This document shows positions 1 to 12,300 of a stretch of 64,000 nt of DNA, one piece after another. The stretch comes from Phyto melanocephala. Taxonomy: Eukaryota; Arthropoda; Insecta; Diptera; Rhinophoridae. Location of the stretch: positions 47,887,341 to 47,951,340 of the forward strand of contig OW799233.1 in the NCBI GenBank assembly GCA_941918925.1. The letters run 5' to 3'. Positions within the stretch are counted from its first letter, which is position 1. Each line of letters opens with the position of its first letter. Under the pieces are notes generated by a model that was given only the letters and a program-made list of their open reading frames with translations, made no database searches and was not told the DNA's origin. The position numbers and the translations under genes were made by a program.

Positions 1-251
1 GCCCTATAAAGCCGTAAATGTCAGTTTTTTTTTTTAAATCCGTCTGAAAGCAATTACATTCCACGCCAACACTGATTTTGATTAAATAAGTTATTTTAAA
101 AATTTCTAAATTACTTTTACACTTTAGTTTATTATTTAATTATTTATCCTTTAATTATTTTAATTTAGCTGCCTTTGATTAATAATTTTAAAGTTTCTTA
201 ACGGAAAAAAAATATTAGCTTTTTTGTTACTAAATATTTTCTCTTTTAAAG

Positions 252-344
252 GTTTCAATGGAGCTGCTGTACCTTCGGCTGCGGCAAACGCTTTCGTTTC
301 CGACAGCAATTTCTCATCGGTATTCGGTAACACTGAACCAGCCG
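252..344 (+). CDS. lap: lap exon (first in window)
   Basis: Acceptor AG at 250-251 and donor GTAAGT at 345. The exon is 93 nt and symmetric (phase 1 to phase 1), so it could be skipped without shifting frame. It encodes a Phe/Asn/Ala-rich piece ending NFSSVFGNTEPAG. Confidence 0.85.
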
Positions 345-3300
345 GTAAGTTTTGCTTAAGATGGTATGTTTTACCTTAAACAGTAACATCCACTTCCGCT
401 AGTTACTTTTTTTTAATACAAATTCAATTTATGGTTCTTGTTTTATATTCTCACTTACTCGAAATAGAAATTTCGTCCCGTGTTTATTAATTAGCCCTTT
501 TTTTAAATAGTTTTTAACAAATAAAATATAAAATTTCTCTTACTAACTTAATAATACTTAAATACGTTTTTTAAATAATTAACCAAATTTGAAGTATAAG
601 ACTTTTAAAGCCTTTATAAATATTTTTTTAATAAATAATTGTGTTAAATGTTTTACTTTGGTTGTTTGTTCAATAACAATTAATAACAATTTATAATAAT
701 AATAACAGATATTAGCATGTTAAGCGCTGTTTTACTAACTTATTTAAATAGTTGAATTTAAATAACATTTTTCTTTTTACTAATATTTTTAGCTTAATTT
801 TCAGCGAAATGTCAGTATTAATTTTTTCAATTTTAGTTTTGGCTTTATTTCAGTATTTTACGTTCATTAAAATTTGTTTCTTGTTTAATTTTATTAGTTT
901 TCTTAAAATTTAAGAAATTTTTTATTATGTTTGGTAACCCATACCACTATTAGGATAAAGTATTCAAATATCCAATGTTGCAATATCGCAATTTAATTTT
1001 AATTAACATGGTGTAAGGGGCATTAACAAGGCTTATTGAAACTAGTCTAAACTAGTTATATTCACTGATAGTCTGTTGTCCTGCGATTCCCTTAATGCGG
1101 TGAATTCTGAAAATTACTTAGTTGCACTAATGCATAACAAACTCTCGTGGCTTAATATTGAGAAGTATCATGTCATTTGGGTTCCAGGCTTTGCTGAGAT
1201 TTATTTTTTTTTTTAATTATTAAAATTGGTTGGCTGCATAAGCATATTGCCAGGTTATCCCTCCAAAAGTGTTTGTAGTGCGACTTACTGTTTACAAGAT
1301 TTATTACTTGTGATTTAGTAAGTCATGTGTTGATTCAGGCTCCGCAAGTCGACTTATACCTTTGTATAGGAAGTCGGAGACACTCGAACAATAAGTAAAA
1401 ATTGAGTTTAATGGTTCTCCTCCAGTTATAAAACTTGGGTTCAGGTACCGCAGGTCGACCTATACCATTGTATAGGAAGTCGGAGACGTCTGAACAATAA
1501 TTTCTACTGAATTTTATGGAACTCCTCCAGTCTCAGGTTAATTGAGTTTATATGGTACTCCTCCAGTCACAAGTAAAATGAGTTTATTTGGTACTCCTCC
1601 AATTAAAACGAAAACACGCGGTTAACTGTAGTATGGTCTGGAAACTGTATCCAAAGCACAGTTACGCGACGCCACACAGTTAACCTCGCGAAAGTGAGAC
1701 GCAAAACTCTCGAAGTCAGATAAAAAGGGACAACCTGATTGCCATTAAATGATAATGGCAAAAACGCGCGAGCTCTTAACCTGACCAGAGCTGAATCACG
1801 ACTGTTGCTGAGATTTACATTAACGAAAAGGCTGATCACATTGCCAGATTGGAAGTTGATCTCGCCCCTAATGAAGGACTTCACAGGATTCGTCGAAGTG
1901 TAAGTAAGAAGGAATGGTATAATCGCTATATTAGTGCATCTAATGAGAATTAAAAAAAATTTCGAAAATATTTCCAACGGTGTCTGACAAACTCCGGTAC
2001 TTAATTGCCGGGTTGAATCCAACAAAAAAATAAATAAATAAAAACAATCAATAGGATTCTGTCTGGTCATGTCTATGACAACAGGTTCTCCAATGATATT
2101 TAAGTAGCCACTTTATGCCTCAAAAATAACTAGTCACTCTGTTATTTAATTGTACTCCAATCTTCAAGACTTACTTAAAATGAAAAATACAAAGATCTAA
2201 AATCTTTTGATAGACTTTTTGGTTGATGTTAACATTTGGCTATGAACTTTCTCGTCTTCTGGGATACCCTGGCAATAAAGGTAAAACAAGTAGTCAACAT
2301 TTCTGAAGAAAAACAATTAAGAGTGCTATATTCGGCCGTGCCGAATCTGATAAAACCCTTCACTATCGTGTACATAGGTTTAATCCCAAATCGTAGCTTA
2401 ACCTATATTTCATGTTATACTCCATTTTTCTTTATTAATTCCGACACCATCCTCGATTTTTACGTAGTTATCTGTATTCTACTAGTCAAACCCTTTAATT
2501 TGATACTCATATTGATAGGGTTAAAAAATTTTGTTCCGCCATTTTGTTTTAGACGCCATCTTTGAATTTACATTTCTTAATAATTTTCTGTATTCTACTG
2601 ACCAAGCCCTTTCATTTGATATCAATATTCAGGGGGTTCAAGAAGTTACATTTTAAAATACCAGATTTGATCCATATATAAATTTATTGTCCGCCATTTT
2701 ATAGTGGCGGCCAACATGAATTTTAATTTTTTTATGGTGTTATGGTGTCAAGTTCTTTTACATGATACCAATATTGACTCTCTCGGTTGTCTAGGAGCTG
2801 AAAAAATTTTATTTTAGTTTGGAATATATATTTTTCATAAAAAAATTTTGCCTATAACTTTACCGATTAGAGCCCGCTTTATCCAAAGATGTTCACGAAA
2901 ATCTCTAAAGACATATTATATCTACAAATAGTAGCAAAGGTACCTATAAATTATTCTATGGCTGAAAAATTTTAATTTTGTTGGTAAAAATATGGGAAAA
3001 AACAGAGGCAGTCGTGTTTATTTCCTCATATCTCAGAAAGTTATGGGGCGATTGTGCTGAATTTCAATAGCGATTCGTTCCCGGATATTTCCAAAAGTTG
3101 ATACCATACACAGATCTGAGGAACATATGGTTGATTCTAAAAGTTGATTTCAACCAACACACAAACATACCGACAGGGCGCAATTAACTCCCCTAGTCAT
3201 AAGCTGTCAGAATATATATTCTTTATGGGGTCGAAAATGAAAATTGTAGAAATTACAAACGGAATGACAAAGCTATATATACCCTTGTGCACCACAGGTG

Positions 3301-6300
3301 AAGGGTATAAAAAAATTAACATGGTGTGATCGTTTTTCTTTTGCGACGTGTTTTCAATCTGTTGCTTACTATTTAGCCAATGATGCCAAATCACCATGGA
3401 AAGTTATACAATTGCTATATTTTCAAAAAAAAAAAAAAAAACTTTATGCTTATAGTGCTTTGGGTTTCAATTAAACTACCAATTGAATTTATTTAGTTTT
3501 TTGTTAATCCCATTTAAGTAAAATATATTTTTTTTAATATCCGTCTTTTTCTTTTTTTTTATAAATATTTTTCGTATATCCGTATACCTGAAATCCAAAC
3601 AAAATTAAACGTTTTTATGTATGTGCAAAACAAATTTGGTGTTAAAAAAAAAAAAAATAAATGAAAAAATCGAATTATATAGTAACTGGAGCAGCATTAG
3701 TAAATCCATTTTTTGATTCAATGGAACCTCAAACTTTATTTGATACCACCACCTCCACATCATCGTCGTTATCATCAACAGCAAATGTAGCCAACAATTC
3801 GACTTCCATTACCTCCAATACGAATTTTTTTATGACGTCGTCATCTCAGCCGACTTCTCTGACATCAGGTGAACAAAATTGAATTTTGCAAACAATTTTA
3901 TTATTGCTTCTTTTTTGAATACAAAAAAAAAAAAAAAAAAATTATTTAAACAAACAAACAAAATAGCGTACAGTACTCGTACAATACATACTACCAATCG
4001 ATCAGTTTTTCAACTAAACTAAACAAAACACTTCCATTTCTCTTTTCACTCCACTTTACTCCACCGTATGTGTGTATGTACTCAGCTCAGTATCTGTATC
4101 CGTAATAGTAATGAATTGTTTTGTAAATCATTTTTGTTCTTTGTTGTAGTGCATAGTTATTCGTAAGAATCTTGTAACTAAATCTATAATTTAAATCAAT
4201 TTGTACGCTGCTTATAGTACTGCTACTGCATACATTCTTTATTCCTTTGGTGGAAGCGGATTGTATGCAGGTTGTTCATACAATTACATGTGTAATACTA
4301 TTCATAATTAAAGTCCTTGTTGGTCCTTTAATATACATTTTCCTTATTTTAATTGCTGCTTCCATTTGTTTTTATTTGTAGTTGAATATAGTTTTTCTTG
4401 TCCAAAATAAAAAACAAATTTAGCTTTTTGATTTTTTGTATTTTTATATATTTTGTCCGTTTATATTTTTGTGGAAAATTTAATTTTTTTTTTACCAAAT
4501 TTGTTTGTTGTTCTTATTGTTTATTTGATTTTTTTGTTATCTTGTAAGAAAAATGTATCATGAGGCTATTTTTGTGCGCGTGTGCCTAGTATTGCTATTT
4601 AAATATATGTACGTAAATTGTTCTATATATTAATGAAAAAATATTAAAATTTTAAATTAAAAAAAAAAACAAGTTTTAGATATGTTTATTGAAATATAGA
4701 GTTTTTTTTTGTATATTTTAACTTTTAGATGCAGTTTTATTTAAGCAGTTTTAAAAACATGTTGCCGTACTATTTCTAGAAACTTTATACAGATTAATAT
4801 ACTTCAAAGGTTCGAGCCATTTTACATTTTTTTAAAAGACTGTTTAGTTGATTTTGATACCACTACTTAAAAATATTTCCTTCTGGAAAAGTTTATCCAC
4901 TGATGTCTAAAGTATATATCTGGGTCGAATTAAGACATTCTATAGCTGTCGGCATTTTAGTTAAAAGTTAGAGTTTCTGTGCTTACGTTGTAGGGATTCT
5001 AGTTAGATTCTAATTTTAAACATAATTGAATGCCGTAATTTGGATACTGATTGATAAAAAAAAATGTGTGCCATCGAAAATGCTTCAAGACGAATTAAGT
5101 AACATTGTTTTAGTACGTTTAGCAGTTAAATTTTTGTTCGGTTATTCGGTGAAGTAAAATATATTTATTTTATTCTAAATAATTATAAAATTTATTATAA
5201 TTTCATTAGCATGAGCGGAATACCAAGGACATTTTGGACAGACCAGACTCTATGGCGAGATTCTCTAAGATTGACTAGTCCACCGTGGCACCTAAAAAAA
5301 AATTATAAATAGTTTTTACTTTAACATTGAAACATTGTGGAATCTAAAATGCACATGTTAAAAAATGGCTGGAAAACTGAAAGTTGGCCCAAACCTGGTT
5401 TTTTTAATTCTAAAAAAGTTAAGGTAGAAATTGTAGATTCCCGAAAGGTAGATTCTTGCAGAAAATATATGTTTGATCAAAATGAGACAAACAAAATCAG
5501 TGCCATGCTGAAGACGAATCCCAAAATTTCATGAAGCAAAGTCGCTTAAATCTTCAAAGCTTGAATTTTTTTAAAAGCAAATTGAAAACGAACGCTAGCC
5601 CGAGAACTTTCAAAGTACGAAAACTCACAGCTATAAATGTTTAAAGAACACGGAAGCAAAAAATCATGCGGAGAAACTTAAGAGGTTTCTTTGACAAATT
5701 TAATTGCTACATCATGAACGAGGAGCCGTTCATGAACAGCTGACTTCTTACACCTTCTAAGTCAAGAATTTTACGTGGGGTGTGGTTGACAAAATTAAGA
5801 CAAAAATGCAATCGAAATGTTTGAAAATGTTTCTGTTATTACAAGCTATCTGTAGTTGTGCGAAGAGTGAGGACAAGTACAATAAAGAGAAGCAACCACA
5901 TAAAACCCGACCTCGTCTCTTGACATTAGAATAGAGCGATGCTTGTAGTACTGATATAGTAACTAGCAGAACCCGAACTGCTCTGCTGGCCCCAACAAGT
6001 TTTTTGCATTGTATTCATTGCATATGAGGGTATCACTCACCCTTCTTCCCCTTTCATTGTACACATAAGACAATAAGTGACAGTAAAATATAATAATGTG
6101 AAAAATAGAGGACATTTTGTTGATATTTGTATGAGAATATATGGGAAAATTTAAATGCTTCATATCTCTGGAATCACTGAGCCGATTTCGTGCAAACTTC
6201 ACATAAACTGTCTGAAGATGTAGATTCCCAAATTTTTTTTTAAATTGATCGACCCGTTTCTGCAGTTAGTGGTGACATCAAAGTGCACACTTCATTTTAT

Positions 6301-9300
6301 ACATATAGAAATGCTCTGAGAAGCAAATTCACCAAACTGTGCAGAACTCTGGTCAATTGAAAGGTACTGGGCTTTGATAAAAAAAAGAAATAAATACGAA
6401 AAAAGTCGCAAAAGATTTAAAAAATCTTAGCAGCTCGAAAGGTATCTAATAATATCAGAAAATATATATAGTTCTTATTCACGTTAAGTGAATATGTTAA
6501 AACAACTCTACACAGAACATTTATAATAACCTAAAAATAGAAAGAGCGCTCAGGTGAAAACCTTGTTTTGTATTTTCATGATGCATCAACACATTTTTTA
6601 TATCTTACGGTCCACTTTATTTTTAGCCTTTTGGGTAGGTAATAGAATCTGTCATAACCCTACACCAGGGTTGCAAAATGAGAACATCAAAATTGTACCA
6701 AAAAGCTCATAAAATTGCACTTTTTCGACCCCAATTGTACCAAAAAATTTTATTTAAAATTTTTTTTTTTATTTTAAATAAAAGCCAGAAAAAAACATAA
6801 ACATAACATAAAATTGTACATAAAAATTCATTTTTGTAATATTAAAATTAACATTTGTACTTAAAAATTCATTTATACATTAAAAGTATATCTTTAAAAA
6901 AAAGAAGCTGCACTAAGATATATGTATACATATATATGTACATATTTAATAATAAAATAAATTACATAAAAAGTCTAAAAGTTGTTTAAAAATAAACAGG
7001 TGAATGCAAACAATTAATCACAAAGAAATGATAGCAAAAATGAGTTGCCATCGTAAATCAATCAAGACGATAAACTAGGGAAATTCTATAAAAAAAAAAC
7101 ATAAACTGAGAAAGTTAGTAAATTGTACCAAATGGGTAATTGGTGTACCATTGTACTTTTGAGGTTTAAATTGTACCACAAAAAGTACAATTGTACCAAC
7201 TTTTGCAACCCTGCCCTACACCTTATTTAGGAATTTATGCAACCCCTAGGGTGTGAAAATGTATCTAGAAGATTGTACAGCAAACATAAGATAAGATCTG
7301 AAAGTACCCTTTCACAGCATTGAAAGGCAGACTTTTTTTAAAATTTTCTTTTAACTTGTTTTAAGCTTTATTGAGAAATTAGAATGCAGACATCGTTTTC
7401 TTTTTCAATGTTTGCTATCGCATGGTGTTCAGCTCATAAAACAAACGCGAGTTGCGAAAGTTGATGTGAAGCGGGAGCGAAAATTAAGAAAATTATAAAG
7501 AGAAACGAAAAAAAAAGTTCAGTACAAATAGTCGTGTAATACATGCTTTATCTCCATCTTTCCTTGCCTATAAACTTTGTATGTCTGACACTCAATTTGT
7601 TAAATGTGAAAGGGGAAATAATTAAAGAAATCATAATTCTAATACAAGTGGAATAGATTATTTTTATATTGAAATCTTGACTTGCTTGCTTAGTTGGTAG
7701 TATTTTTTTTTAAATAAAACAGTTAATATTTGTAGGATAGTTTAAAAATTACAAAATTATTTCATAATTGGAAAAATTCTAGTGTAAAGTTCTTATGGTG
7801 GTGGTTATATTCTTTTTCTTCTTCTTGTATATAATAAACACAACATTTTATTAAATTTGCTTGCTTATTAAACTAGAATTATGTTTTTATGTTTTTTGTT
7901 TGTTTTGTATTAAAATGTTTCTTATCAGCAAGGGAAGTACATATAAACATATTTTAAAAGTAACGCTAAGTTAAGAAAAAATAAAATAATTTAAGATTTG
8001 TTTAAGTTATTATTACATTCTACTTTAAAACTATTTTATATCGTTTGTTACAGTAAAAATAATGAATGCCATTATTAGTAAGGGGTATTTACTTTGTTTC
8101 AAATAAAATGTTTGCCCTAACAAACTTTTTTATATAGATACCAGAGAACTGCAACGAACACCCGTTTTTATGATTTATGGTACTCGCCTTAAAACGAGTT
8201 GCGTTGTAGCTAGTACAGCGTATTGCTTTTGTAAACTTACGAGCCTTTAGAAAACACAATGAAATTTATATGAGTTCTGTTTTATATTGTTTCGTAAATA
8301 TACTACAACTAAATTACTCTCTTTTATTCAATGTCCTCTATCTGCCCTTCACTGACCCAGAGTTATAATTGTCTGAGTGCACAAGTGATTACTCGCAGCA
8401 TTCGTCATTCATAGTAATATTTAAAGCAGCGTTGCCAGATGGTTTAGGAAAAAATCAATGATCGTATATTTAAGTAAACATGTAAGGCTAAATTCATTAT
8501 GAAATAAAATGAATTTAAAAGTTATTACAAGAAAAATTTTCGTGGAAAATTAAAATTAAAATATATAATGAATGCGACAGGCTTATGAATTACAATTTTT
8601 TTATACGTCAATTTCATTCATATGTAAATATTTTTACAAAAATATTGACCAATGGCAACGCAGCGCAGTCCGTTATTTCATTGTGCGACGTAGACACAGA
8701 ATTACTTTTTATATATTTATTAATTTAAAAAAAATGTTACAACAAACACACAATTATATTCTATGATGCTAAAGGTGCACATAAGAACATTTTTTTAAAT
8801 GGCTGAGCCGCTCTTTATGTAATTTTAAATTTAATGTATTTAAAATTTTGTCGATAATAATAAATAAAATACTTTAAAAAAGCAGTACTAGTTTTCATCC
8901 ATAAAATAAATAACAAAACATGCACTAAATCATATAAACGCCTAAAATCGTCTAACCTACGACAAATCACAAAATCTGGCAGCCACGTTTTCACTTAATG
9001 TTGAATTTTAAATACATGAACATATACTAAATGAATATGCCGTGAATGTTGTTGTTACGAGCTGGTCGTAACACCTAAGTCGTGTAAGTTAAATACAAAG
9101 AAGTTACCGAATATAAAAATAGAAAAAACACGAAACTTTGCTTTGAGTGGTTGTGATATTGACATGTACAAGTAAAAAGTTATTGCGTAATATTTTCATG
9201 CATGAAGCTCGCTTTGTACGAAGAACGAGCCAACATATCAGTAAAAGCGAGTGCTTAAAGATATTCGAGACTAAAAATGATTTAGTAAACAGCGAGTGCG

Positions 9301-12300
9301 CTCGCAGGTATTATGTATTGTTGCAGTTCTCTGATAGATACATACATACATATGTATATAGTTTGACGTCTCTCTTCTTGAGATAGAGAAATTGTTTTGT
9401 TTGAAAAATTTGCAGATTGAATTAGTTAAATTAAAAATTTTTTTGCAAGGACAAAGTTGAACTGATTTGGCACTATTAAAATAATGTATATACCTAGTAA
9501 AATATGATTCATATGACAGCTTCGATTTTCCAAAAAATGTTTGAAAATAATTGAATTGTGATGCAGAGAAATCATTCAAAAAAGTTGCTCACGGCAAAAA
9601 TTTTGTTTGAAACAAATTGGTAAATTCACCTTTCGTACACATACGATAAATTTAATTTAAATCACAAAGAAAGTTTTAATAAAATTTGAAATTAAAACAA
9701 TAATAATGATAATACACTTTAACATCATGTATAATGACCACATCGTAGCTTAGTTGAGATTTACGCCATTTTGTTTCATTATTTCCGATGATTTTTAATT
9801 CTTACAAAGTTAACTGTATTTAGGAGTTAAGCCCTTTCGTTTGATACCCATATTGATTTTGTTATGAAAAAATTCGTCAATTTGTTTTGGACTCCATCTT
9901 GGATTTTACACTTTTTACAAGCCTTTTAATATTTTGGAAGTTAAAGGGGAAAAAACTAGAATTACTATATTTAACCCACATATTCGCCATTTTACTTGGG
10001 ACACAATCTTGGATTTTAAACTTTAAACATTTGACAACAATATTTACCGATATATTAACGCCATTTTGTAGTGACATTTTTTAAATGTATTACATTCAAC
10101 TAGTTAATTTCTTCCATTTGATACTCATATTGACCTCCTCGGCTGTCTTAAAAGCTGATAAAAAACCGATTTTTGTTTTTAAACTTAGAACAAATATCGA
10201 AGAAGTTGCAGTGCTTATATCTCAGTTAGTTTTAAACCTAATTGTTACGGCGTGCAATTTGGTTTCACTAGAGTGTCAAAAAAATTAAGTAAGGGCTTGA
10301 GAAACTCGATATATTAAAACAAGTAAGAGCGCTATATTCGGCCGTGCCGAATCTTTTATACCCTTCACAACGTGTAGTCATGCAATAACAGTAGTTTGTA
10401 TCACCATTCATCTCATATGAAATACGTACATACATATAAAAAATATACATATTTAAAAAACATCCCATTGTAAAATTATAAATTTACGTATGTATGTTAA
10501 AAAAAAATAAAATAAAAAAAAAAAAATTTAAAAAAAAAATTTAAAAAAATTTAAAAAAAAAATTAAAAAAAAAAAATTTTTTAAAAAATAATTAAAATAT
10601 ATATAATTAATGTAAAACAAAAAAAAAAAATAAAAAAAAAAATAAAAATATAAATAATATATTAAATAAAAAATAAAAAAAAAATTTTAAAAAAAATTTT
10701 TAATATATAAAAAAATTTTTTTTTGGCTCAGCTGGGATTCGATGCCACGTTTTCTCTAACCAGTATACACGTTTGTATGTATGTATGTTGTTGTTGTAAT
10801 GTTGTTTTTGTGAAAAAAAAATCGAGGTGGTCGTGGGTTTTTGCTCATATCTCAGTTGTTTATGTACCGATGTTTCTGATTTTCAATAGCGATCTACTCC
10901 CGAATATTTCTGATATTTTAATACCTCACCCGGGTCCAAGCGATGTCGGGGGGCTTCAAAAAGTTGATTTCAACATACACACGGACAGACGGTCAGACGG
11001 ACAGACTGACAGACTGACAGAGCTTAATCGACTTCCCTATTCATAAGCTTTCAGAAAATATATACTTTATGGGGTCGGAAATGAAAATTGTAGAAATTTC
11101 ACACGGAATGACAAACCTATATATACCCTTTTTCACTGTGTGAAGGGTATAAAAAATATATGAAATAATTTCTGCCTATAACTTTGCCGCTTTGTCAAAA
11201 TAAATAAATTAATTAAATAATTAGAGTACTGAAAAATTTTATCTTTTGAGGCAATAATGTGAGAAAAACCAAAAGCAGTCGTGCTTATTTACTTATATCT
11301 CAGAAAGTTATTAGGCGATTGTGCTGGATTTTAACACCGATTCACTTCGGAATATTAACAAAAAATTAATATCACATAAAGGTGCAACATGTGGTGGCTT
11401 CTTAAATTAAATTCCAACAAAAACATTGACAGACAAAACTGATGTTGGATGACACTAACTAAACTTTTTACACAAAAAAAAGTGTTCGTAAACGCGCCAC
11501 TTGGAAGAAAGTACCAAGAAAGTAACTTAGTAAATTTATGAAACTTTCCATAGTTTCGACTTATTTAGAAATATTAGGTTTTAGAAGAAATACATTTAAA
11601 GAACAGTCAGTAAATAGAAGAGGGTTAAATTTTCATAAATTCTAGCAGAAACAAGAAATGTAATAAAATATCTACGGAAGAAATTTTATAAAAGAGTTGT
11701 AATTTTTGAATTTATGATTCTATATATAATTTTTTTTAGGAAAATAAAAATTCTACCCATATTGATTTGTTTCGTGCGCACACTCTTTATTTAAATTAGT
11801 CTTAAATTATTTTTTTTCTAAACTTACTGTTACTTAAAAATGTTGTTCATATTACATATTTTGCTTTATTAACTTCCCTTGTTAACTTTCTGTAATATTT
11901 TTTATCTCTTTCTATTTTTTATAATTTTGTTTACTCTTTCATAATTTTTAAATTCTTTTAATATCTTTTTATTCTTACAAAAAAAAAAACACCTTAAGAA
12001 ATTAATATAGTTCAACAACAAAGTCATCAATATTTATTTGCAAATATATTTTTTTTCTTCTTCTCTTTTTATGTTTTATTTTATTTAAATCAAAAAAAAA
12101 AACATCCCATTTATTTGTCTAAAATAAAATACTGTGGTGGCACAAATCTTAATAAACAAAAAAAAAAACAATAAATATTAAAATTATTTATGAATTATAA
12201 TAAAATGTATTATGTGTAAAAACGATGGTGGAATCTCTCATATATCCAAACATAAAACCGAATACAAAATGGTGTTTACCATTTCATTTATAAACTGTGT

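Larger units (their letters stand above)
1040..1960 (+). pseudogene. LINE RNase H remnant, split by an insertion
   Basis: The two halves (about 1040-1203 and 1805-1925) read together like the RNase H region of a Jockey-like non-LTR retrotransposon. A TDSLLS block and an IEKYHVIWVPG block come before the insertion; INEKADHIARLE comes after it. Stops and frameshifts follow. The 601-bp retroposon at 1204-1804 interrupts it. Clade assignment is by motif only. Confidence 0.5.

Noticed and set aside
1603..2070. 155-codon minus-strand open frame
   Set aside because: It spans the retroposon insertion border and the LINE RNase H on the opposite strand; no protein-family signal.
10723..11046. 107-codon frame as a host gene
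   Set aside because: It lies inside an INE-1-like repeat, and other copies truncate it. Kept only as a low-interest finding.
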